DNA from: Desulfohalobiaceae bacterium
Lineage (GTDB): Bacteria > Desulfobacterota > Desulfovibrionia > Desulfovibrionales > Desulfothermaceae
Direction of reading: 5' to 3'
Length of the DNA: 22,532 nt
Assembly (NCBI GenBank): GCA_021737115.1
Contig: JAIPER010000008.1
Coordinates: 1-22,532, forward strand
Each line of letters opens with the position of its first letter. Within the stretch, counting starts at the first letter, position 1. The translations under genes and the position numbers were made by a program. Shown here piece after piece: positions 7,333 through 13,102 of this stretch. The notes beneath the pieces were generated by a model. That model was not told the origin of the DNA. It worked only from the letters and a program-made list of their open reading frames with translations, and ran no database searches.

Positions 7333-8196
7333 TCAAGTAAACAAAGGCATCATATCCTTTTCAGCTACTAGCTGACGCATGGCAGCCTTTGGTGGAGCTT
7401 CCTTGAAGAGGGCTGCCGCGTTAAGGATGTGCGGCAGGATTGAAAGATCACCGGTGCTGATCACAAAGACGTCGGGTATACCAAGGACCCACTGCACGGC
7501 CGATTCTATGGCCTTTGGGTCAGTCAGGGGTTCGTACCAGGTCGCATGAGACCAATGCCGGCCAGGGTACTTCCGGCGGGCAGCGGATTTGATGGTTTGC
7601 AGGGGCAGGCCGTTCAGCTGACAGTACTGGAGCAGTCTATCAAAAGTTTCTCTGTATTGTTGAATCTGCATCAGCGGATAATTACAGGGCGCCAGCACAG
7701 AATCGAAGGCATGCCGCTGCAGTGTTTCCAGGTGACGCTGGGGAGCCTGAAAGCCGTGCCCGGTTATCCCGATATAGCGGGTCAGACCTTTTGCCTTGGC
7801 TTCGACCATATAATCCAGGGCGCCGCCCTCGGCCATGACAAACTCCCGCTTGGTCTCGTCTGTGAGATTGTGGAGCTGGAGCAGGTCAACAGAATCGACC
7901 CGGAGACGATCCAGGGACCGCTGCAGCTGTTCCTTGGCCTGTCGATAACCACTGACATCGATTTTGGTGGCCAGGAAGAAGTCCGACCGATGGTGTTCCA
8001 TCCACTCCCCGACTCTGAGCTCGGCATCACCGTAACCTGGGGCGGTGTCGATATGATTGATCCCGTAATCGTAAAGCAGGTCCAACACACTGGCAGCCTG
8101 GTCCTGGTTGGCATCTTTGACGGCAAAAGAGCCGAAAATAATCCGGGTGCTCATATGGCCGGTAGAACCGAAAGGGTTGGTTTGAATTGAAGGCAT
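7333..8196 (-). CDS. aldo/keto reductase
   Basis: This 287-residue NADPH-dependent oxidoreductase has the TIM-barrel AKR fold. The catalytic tetrad is visible in family order: D50 and Y55 in HIDTAPGYGDAE, K78 in FLATKIDVSG, and H109 in DLLQLHNL. The C-terminal cofactor region is represented by VQWVLGIPDVFVISTGD. Length is slightly short for the family but complete. The substrate cannot be predicted. It stands alone: the Fe-S gene converges on it across 250 bp in which I see no gene, and upstream begins the AT-rich cassette region. The ribosome site before the ATG at 8196 is weak. Confidence 0.88.
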   Translation of the reverse strand: MPSIQTNPFGSTGHMSTRIIFGSFAVKDANQDQAASVLDLLYDYGINHIDTAPGYGDAELRVGEWMEHHRSDFFLATKIDVSGYRQAKEQLQRSLDRLRVDSVDLLQLHNLTDETKREFVMAEGGALDYMVEAKAKGLTRYIGITGHGFQAPQRHLETLQRHAFDSVLAPCNYPLMQIQQYRETFDRLLQYCQLNGLPLQTIKSAARRKYPGRHWSHATWYEPLTDPKAIESAVQWVLGIPDVFVISTGDLSILPHILNAAALFKEAPPKAAMRQLVAEKDMMPLFT

Positions 8197-8312
8197 GAGC
8201 TATTTCTCGTGGGTTTGCAGATTTATTTTGGGTGCCCCTTGAAAGGGAATAATATGGTATGTTTCATTTTAAAGATGAATTTTTGCAGGCGGACTGATAG
8301 CCGTAGGCATAG

Positions 8313-8411
8313 GGGTAACGGTAAGAATGAGCAGACACAAAAGCCATTAAATATTTGGATCATAAAAAATCTGCTCGGCTTTTGTAGTCTGCTCAATTCT
8401 TTTGGTTAGAC
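8313..8411 (-). other. integron attC-type recombination site (attC2)
   Basis: Read on the minus strand, R'' is GTCTAAC (8411-8405), a full match to RYYYAAC, and the distal R' is GTTACCC (8319-8313). The R boxes pair as TAAC/GTTA, then come 3 unpaired bases. The stem that follows pairs 6 bp (AAGAAT), 8 bp (GAGCAGAC) and 9 bp (ACAAAAGCC). Two extra bases, at 8386 and 8395, bulge from the higher-coordinate arm only. Length is 99 bp, within the range of known attC sites. It lies 85 bp behind the stop of the small ORF at 8496-8822, where a cassette's attC should be. Confidence 0.75.
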
Positions 8412-8495
8412 AATGTTGCCGTTGAAATCATAGACCAAATATTTACACAGTTCTGATTTAAATTTAAAATTGGCTAAAGCAGCATACGAAAAAAG

Positions 8496-8822
8496 CTACT
8501 TGTCTTCTGGGAGCTTAGCATAAAGCTTTGGATGGACCCATCTAGCCTGTTTCAATTCAGGAAATTGTCCCACATGATTAAAAATATGATTTTTATCTCC
8601 AATTGTAGAAGTGATAGGGAATTCATATTCACCATTGTAGGACTCATCTATGCTAAGGTCCAATGTATATTCTCTGCCATCATCTGAGAAACTCAATTCT
8701 GCATGAAATTCATTGCCAAGATTTGTGAAAATAAAAAATGTTTCCTCGCCGGGTTCAATTTCATTAAGCAATTGAATTAGCGTCAATCCTTGATTAATGT
8801 TTAAACCTTTGTAAAATTTCAT
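8496..8822 (-). CDS. hypothetical protein, cassette-borne
   Basis: I do not recognise this 108-residue acidic protein. It reads as a mix of one helix (INQGLTLIQLLNEI) and several beta strands (TFFIFTNLGNEFHAELSF, REYTLDLSID, EYEFPITS), with no signal peptide or membrane segment. It is small, AT-rich and unlike the GC-rich neighbours in codon use, typical of integron cassette genes. attC2 lies 85 bp downstream and a roughly 290-bp leader with palindromes lies upstream within the same cassette. The ribosome site is poor, though the sequence before the ATG includes a TATAAT-like stretch. It is probably real given the attC context; the function is unknown. Confidence 0.6.
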   Translation of the reverse strand: MKFYKGLNINQGLTLIQLLNEIEPGEETFFIFTNLGNEFHAELSFSDDGREYTLDLSIDESYNGEYEFPITSTIGDKNHIFNHVGQFPELKQARWVHPKLYAKLPEDK

Positions 8823-8972
8823 TATATCTTATGTCTATAGTGATTTGAGGTTAGTAAAGTTCAGACCTCATTAAAGTGGATTTTACATATGCCGTAAATA
8901 TTAGCATCGGCAGTAGGTTACGACGTGTCACCCCTAAAATTGGACGTTGACCTCTTAACGAGAGGCCGAATT

Positions 8973-9028
8973 GAATATCGAATATCGAACAAGGAACTGC
9001 AGAATAACGAAGTGCCACTTCGATATTC
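8973..9028. repeat. palindromic repeat in cassette 2 leader
   Basis: GAATATCGAA occurs twice, overlapping (8973-8982 and 8980-8989), and is matched by TTCGATATTC at 9019-9028. Inside, CGAAGTG-C-CACTTCG (9008-9022) is a perfect palindrome, extendable with one mismatch to AATA/TATT. Nothing else coding is visible in 8823-9106 apart from a short stem CCTCT/AGAGG at about 8951-8965. Confidence 0.5.
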
Positions 9029-9106
9029 AAATGTCCAAAAACTGGTTATTATCCGCTTTAAGAAGTAAATTGACGAGGTCTGAAAGTTAAAATATTGAAT
9101 GCAAAA

Positions 9107-9235
9107 GTCTAACGACCAAAATCACTTGCGCCACCAATAGCGACTAAAATATAATAATTAAAAGTACTTAAAATGATGCTTCCAACTCGAAATGAAGCAC
9201 AGAACAAGGCGTCAAGTGCATTTTGATTGTTATGT
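9107..9235 (-). other. integron attC-type recombination site (attC1)
   Basis: On the minus strand, R'' is ACATAAC (9235-9229) and R' is GTTAGAC (9113-9107), which matches GTTRRRY fully. L'' reads TCAAAATGCACTTGACGCC and the partner arm (plus strand 9116-9132) reads CCAAAATCACTTGCGCC. They pair over CAAAAT, CACTTG and CGCC with two extra bases (G and A) only in the R''-side arm, as expected for extrahelical bases. A 3-nt unpaired spacer separates R and L boxes, and the loop is about 75 nt. Total length is 129 bp. It begins 32 bp behind the stop of the ORF ending at 9267. Confidence 0.78.
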
Positions 9236-9266
9236 GCAAACCGCCCGCGAAATACTGAAACCTATC

Positions 9267-10145
9267 TCAATAATTCCAGTTTCTATCTTTCCAATCATCC
9301 ATTCTAATTATTGCTCCAACCTCATCAATCTTACCTAAATTTATCAATATTTGGCAGCAAGTAGATGCTGTTTCTCTTGTTTTTGTGTTCTTTATAATTC
9401 CTTCCAATTCCTCTTCTTCATTTCTTGACAATTCCTCTACATTTTCATGAGAATAATATAATTCCAATCCATGTAGAGCAAAGAATTGCAAATCAGCATC
9501 ATTATCTTGAATTTTGGATCTAAACAGTTTCTTAATTCCATTTATTTCATAAAACTGTTGCAACTCATTCAATAATTGTACTGCTAATTTAAATCTGTTC
9601 TTACATCTTTTCGACTTATCGTCTATACTCGTAATTATTTCTTTTCCGTACTTCAACAATTTTGAACTCAATTTTAGCGCAATTCTTTCATTGTTTTTAT
9701 ATTCTTCTTCTAAGGTCTCGGTATAATCTTCAGGAATTGCTTCATCATCCATTCTTATTGAAAACGATAAGCCTACTAAAATTCTTGTCGCAATTTCATT
9801 TTCAATATAACTCGCTTTTCGATTTCTGATTTTGCTTAAATTTTTATGTAACTCAATTAGATTTAGTAATTCAATTTCATTTTTTATTCTTTTAGATTCT
9901 AATTGGTGGAGCAGTTTAAGCAATTCATTTTTAGATTCTTGGTAATTTTTTTCTTGATTCTCACAAATCTCATTTATCATTTTACAGATTTCTTGATTAT
10001 TAAATTTCATCATTGTATCTTCAATCGAAATATTGTGGTTATAGAGATGGATATAATTTTGGATCAAAATATCACCCGTTTTTCTGGCGTTTGATAAGAT
10101 AAGAAATGATCCATTCTGGAGGTGCCGTTGCACCATTCGTGCCAT
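9267..10145 (-). CDS. hypothetical helical protein, cassette-borne, start uncertain
   Basis: I do not recognise this protein (292 residues from the chosen start). It is AT-rich, highly charged and almost wholly helical. The region ESKNELLKLLHQLESKR... suggests a coiled coil, and the C-terminal third (DADLQFFALHGLELYYSH... and STCCQILINLGKIDEVGA) has the look of HEAT-like alpha repeats. The frame is open up to a GTG at 10205, three codons after the brxL stop. ATG at 10145 has TGAGG 9 nt upstream; ATGs at 10136, 10013 and 10010 are alternatives. Residues before about 40 are GC-rich like the brxL flank while the rest is AT-rich, so the N-terminus may be a junction product and the native start may be at 10013/10010. 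attC1 follows the stop. Confidence 0.6.
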   Translation of the reverse strand: MARMVQRHLQNGSFLILSNARKTGDILIQNYIHLYNHNISIEDTMMKFNNQEICKMINEICENQEKNYQESKNELLKLLHQLESKRIKNEIELLNLIELHKNLSKIRNRKASYIENEIATRILVGLSFSIRMDDEAIPEDYTETLEEEYKNNERIALKLSSKLLKYGKEIITSIDDKSKRCKNRFKLAVQLLNELQQFYEINGIKKLFRSKIQDNDADLQFFALHGLELYYSHENVEELSRNEEEELEGIIKNTKTRETASTCCQILINLGKIDEVGAIIRMDDWKDRNWNY

Positions 10146-10208
10146 AGGCCGTTTCCTCACCCCTCTAATTCCAGCATACCGCCGGTCACGGATCTTCTGC
10201 TCCACGAC

Positions 10209-12269
10209 CTACTCCACCCCCAAGGCCTTGAACACGGCATCCACCGGATCGGAATAGAAGCTGGTCTGGAATTTGGCAAAGAGCTCACCCGGGATGGTGG
10301 GGATGTCGCCGACACTGCTCATGGGGATGAGGATGCGCTTGCCGCCGGCATCAAAGGCCACCTGCAGGCTGGCGGCCAGGTTGTCGGCCGGGATGACGCT
10401 GCCGCCAAGGCTCATGTCGCCAAGGACAACCAGGCTGCCCTGGACCGGTTTGCCCATCAGGCCGGAGCAGAGGGCCAGGAAGCAGGACAGGGTCATGGCG
10501 TTGTTCGGCCCGGTGTTGTTCAGCTCCACAATGTGCAGGTGGTAGTCCCGATCTCCGGGTTTCATGGTGGCACTGATTCTACCGGCGTGAGCCTTGAAAT
10601 AGTCAAAGGCCACCTTGAGGGGCTCCTTGGCCTGGGCACTGGAGCCGACCCCGGAGATGGACAGCTTGCCGTTGCCGGCGGTCACCTGCAGCTCGATCCG
10701 GTATAATCCAAGATGGCCGCTGGTTCCCGTGCCCACGGTGTGCAGGGTGCCGGGGTTGAGCGGTCCCTCTGGAATGAGGGAGCTGCCGCCCTGCTCCGGG
10801 ACCCCGATGAACTTCTCCTCCCGGGTCTCCTTGTCGATGTAGCTGAAGTGCACGTCATAAAACTCCATGCCACCGAGCTTCTTGAGCTGCTCCTTAACCC
10901 GGCGACGGCATTCCAGGGCATAGGCCAGGCATTTCTCCACCGCCTCCTTGTCGTATTCGCCCTGGGGGTAGAGGAGCTTGAGCAGGCCGGACACAATCTT
11001 GCGCACGGCTATGGTGTCCCGCTGGTTCAGGTTGTTGCCCAGAGCGAAATGGGTATCGACGGCGTCGGCAAAGGTGGTCTTGCGCATCTCCCGGAAATAC
11101 TCGGCCAGGTAGTCCACGATGAGTCCGTAGAGGTTGGTGAAGAATTCCGGCCGCATTTTGGGGATCTCCCAGCCCGGGATGTAGCAGTGCATGCGGTCGA
11201 AAAACGCGGTGTCGATCATGGGCTCTGGAAAGGGGGCAAAGAGGTGGCTGGTCTTGACCAGGGTGTCCACGCTCTGGTTGATGTTGCCCACAAAGACCAT
11301 GGATGCGTTGGCGCTGATGGCGTCACGGCCCCTGGAAAAAGAGCCGGAGGCCATATAGTCCTTCATGATCTGAACCCCGTCCTTGTCCTTGAAATTGATC
11401 CCGGACACCTCGTCAAAGGCCACCACATCCCAGACCCCGACCAGGCCGACTTTGTGGCTGCTCATGTTGTAAAAGAGGTTGGCCACTGTGGTCTGGCCGC
11501 CGGAGACCAGGATACTGTTCGGGCTGATCTCCTTGTAGACATGGCTCTTGCCGGTGCCCCTGGGGCCGAGCTCGCAGATATTGAAATTGTTCTCCACCAG
11601 GGGGATGAGCCGGGCCAGAAGATGCCACTTGACCCGCTCCTCCAGGGCTGTTGGCTCGATCCCGGTTGAGCGCAGGAGCACGTCCAGCCAGTGCTCCTCG
11701 GTAAAGGCCCTGCGGCCCTCATAAATGGTGTTCATGTCCATGTTGGGCATCTGGATGGGCTTGAGTTCGGAGATGGAGAAGGGCGATCCCTTCTGCCCCT
11801 CTTCATAGAAATAGTTCATGGAGATGATGCACCAGATCCCGCCCACCAGGAGCTTTTCGAACTCCTTGACCGTGTTGCTGGAGATCTCCACGCCCTTGGT
11901 GCCCAGGTTGGAGAGAAAGGCCTCGTAGCAGTCCCGCTTCTCATTGAGTTTGACCGTGACCTTGTCGATGACCTTGAAGCTGCCCCGTTCCCGGATGGTG
12001 GATTTGACCTTCTCGGCCTCGTCCGGCCGGACGTAGTTCTTGGAGAGGATGTCCTTGACGCTGGTGATCCCCTCCTGGATGACTTCCTCGTCGTCCGAGG
12101 CGCAGTACATGCCCAAGAGGTACTCCAGGACATAGACCGGGACATTGGCCCCTTCCTTGAGGAATTTGGTCAGATCCTTGCGGACCACCTTGCCCTGGAA
12201 ATGCTCGTTGAGCAGGGCATCGAGGCTGTGGGCTTCGTTGTTGGAGGACCGGGCAGATTCGGTGTTCAT
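10209..12269 (-). CDS. brxL: BREX system Lon protease-like protein BrxL
   Basis: This 686-residue protein has the length and layout of BrxL, the AAA+/Lon-related component of type I BREX phage defence, where it acts as a DNA-associated hexameric machine required for restriction. Walker A is GPRGTGKS (235-242) and Walker B is DVVAFDE (281-287). Sensor-like text AISANASMVFVGNINQS follows. The C-terminal Lon-fold domain (about 510-686) contains NNTGPNNAMT at about 584-593 and GDMSLGGSVIPADNL, where true Lon proteases have GPSAG with the catalytic Ser and a distal Lys. Neither is evident here, so peptidase activity is doubtful. Its ATG overlaps the stop of the small gene upstream (ATGA), so it is translationally coupled. 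The cassette region begins right behind its stop. Confidence 0.95.
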   Translation of the reverse strand: MNTESARSSNNEAHSLDALLNEHFQGKVVRKDLTKFLKEGANVPVYVLEYLLGMYCASDDEEVIQEGITSVKDILSKNYVRPDEAEKVKSTIRERGSFKVIDKVTVKLNEKRDCYEAFLSNLGTKGVEISSNTVKEFEKLLVGGIWCIISMNYFYEEGQKGSPFSISELKPIQMPNMDMNTIYEGRRAFTEEHWLDVLLRSTGIEPTALEERVKWHLLARLIPLVENNFNICELGPRGTGKSHVYKEISPNSILVSGGQTTVANLFYNMSSHKVGLVGVWDVVAFDEVSGINFKDKDGVQIMKDYMASGSFSRGRDAISANASMVFVGNINQSVDTLVKTSHLFAPFPEPMIDTAFFDRMHCYIPGWEIPKMRPEFFTNLYGLIVDYLAEYFREMRKTTFADAVDTHFALGNNLNQRDTIAVRKIVSGLLKLLYPQGEYDKEAVEKCLAYALECRRRVKEQLKKLGGMEFYDVHFSYIDKETREEKFIGVPEQGGSSLIPEGPLNPGTLHTVGTGTSGHLGLYRIELQVTAGNGKLSISGVGSSAQAKEPLKVAFDYFKAHAGRISATMKPGDRDYHLHIVELNNTGPNNAMTLSCFLALCSGLMGKPVQGSLVVLGDMSLGGSVIPADNLAASLQVAFDAGGKRILIPMSSVGDIPTIPGELFAKFQTSFYSDPVDAVFKALGVE

Positions 12270-12466
12270 GCTCGATCCCTTTGCTTTTGCTCCTGCAATC
12301 TCGACTCCATCACGCCGGGTGCAACTTCTTTCACCTGGCCGTCCTCCCAGATTACAATCGGGGAGTTGGCCAGTTTGGCTTTCTGCAGGACTTTACGCAT
12401 GGCTTGTTGAAAAGCGGCATCAGCCATTGATGATAGTGCGTCCTTTTGGTTGTTTTTCGTTTCCAT
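12266..12466 (-). CDS. small protein, putative antitoxin to the zeta-like toxin
   Basis: This is a 66-residue hydrophilic protein. It has a helix (SSMADAAFQQAMRKVLQKAK) followed by a short strand (SPIVIWEDGQVKEVAP) and a charged tail. That form is seen in small partners encoded next to COG4185/zeta-type kinases, and position supports the same role here. I chose ATG at 12466 over an in-frame upstream start at 12523: GAGGG, embedded in the last codons of the toxin gene, sits 8 nt before it, and the stop-start gap is only a few bases. Its own stop overlaps the brxL start as ATGA, so toxin, antitoxin and brxL should be translated together. Confidence 0.65.
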   Translation of the reverse strand: METKNNQKDALSSMADAAFQQAMRKVLQKAKLANSPIVIWEDGQVKEVAPGVMESRLQEQKQRDRA

Positions 12467-12470
12467 GAAA

Positions 12471-13043
12471 CTATCCCTCTGTCTTGTTTGCAATTTGCTG
12501 AAAAATCGCTTCATCATGGACAATGGTTTTCCCGGATTCAGTGCTTGCTACTATTCTTGGAGGAAAAAGGGAAGCATCGTAGAGATGCCAGGCCTGGGCA
12601 ATGGGTTTGTAAAGCGAGAAGAAATTGTTCAGGCCATTGGCATAGCGTCTTTTGATGATGTCCTCTGGCACATTATGGCCGCCTTGATTGACCCGAGCCT
12701 GTACTCTCTTTATGGCCATCTCCACATTGGGGAGCCAGAGAAAGAAAAGAACGATGTAGTATCCCTGGCTTTTCATCTCATATAAACGCTGGATATAGCT
12801 CCGTCCGGAGAGGGTGGTTTCAAAGGCAAAATTCTGTCGGTTCGTGACCAGTTCATGCAGTCTGGAAAGAAACAGCCGAGCAGCCTTGAAATCTTGTGTT
12901 TCAGGGGCAAATGGGGACAGCCCGGCTGCAATGAGGTCTGCATTTAAAAATTCCCTGCAGTGAACGAAACCAGGAAGAAACTCTTCTGCAAAGGTCGTTT
13001 TCCCAGCGCCATTGGGGCCGGCGATGATATACACTGTTGGCAT
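12471..13043 (-). CDS. zeta toxin-like P-loop kinase
   Basis: This 190-residue P-loop kinase belongs to the zeta-toxin/COG4185 group, whose toxins phosphorylate UDP-N-acetylglucosamine or other small substrates. Walker A is GPNGAGKTT (9-17). NADLIA (34-39) supplies the acidic catalytic residue of the family. FETTLSGR (74-81) is the conserved ETT motif. ARVNQGGHNVPEDIIKRRY (116-134) is the arginine-rich lid region. All key motifs are intact, so the enzyme is likely active. It sits 59 bp behind pglZ and just ahead of the small putative antitoxin, inside the BREX operon. Toxin-before-antitoxin is the reverse of classic epsilon-zeta order. Confidence 0.82.
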   Translation of the reverse strand: MPTVYIIAGPNGAGKTTFAEEFLPGFVHCREFLNADLIAAGLSPFAPETQDFKAARLFLSRLHELVTNRQNFAFETTLSGRSYIQRLYEMKSQGYYIVLFFLWLPNVEMAIKRVQARVNQGGHNVPEDIIKRRYANGLNNFFSLYKPIAQAWHLYDASLFPPRIVASTESGKTIVHDEAIFQQIANKTEG

Positions 13044-13102
13044 TTCGCCTATCCTGTCGATTTTGATAATATCGAAAATGGTCCGGGTGGAGAATACCCT
13101 CT

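Larger units (their letters stand above)
8313..10145 (-). mobile_element. two-cassette integron-type array without integrase (CALIN-like)
   Basis: The sequence drops sharply in GC here relative to both flanks. Two minus-strand ORFs are each followed by an attC-type hairpin in the same orientation. Cutting at G^TT gives a 794-bp second cassette (8319-9112) and a first cassette from 9113 up to an undefined edge near 10100. No integron integrase or recognisable attI is in the window. The upper edge is uncertain because no GTT occurs on the minus strand between about 10000 and 10205, so it may be eroded. Confidence 0.65.

Noticed and set aside
10120..10150. Sequence GGAGGTGCCGTTGCACC resembling the start region of the REP-type transposase
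   Set aside because: Only about 11 bases match the transposase leader at 20417-20430 and no transposase coding follows; the local GGTGC/GCACC stem explains it as well.
12466..12523. Upstream 19-residue extension of the small antitoxin-like protein
   Set aside because: It would overlap the toxin coding sequence by about 50 bases, while the ATG at 12466 has a well-placed GAGGG.
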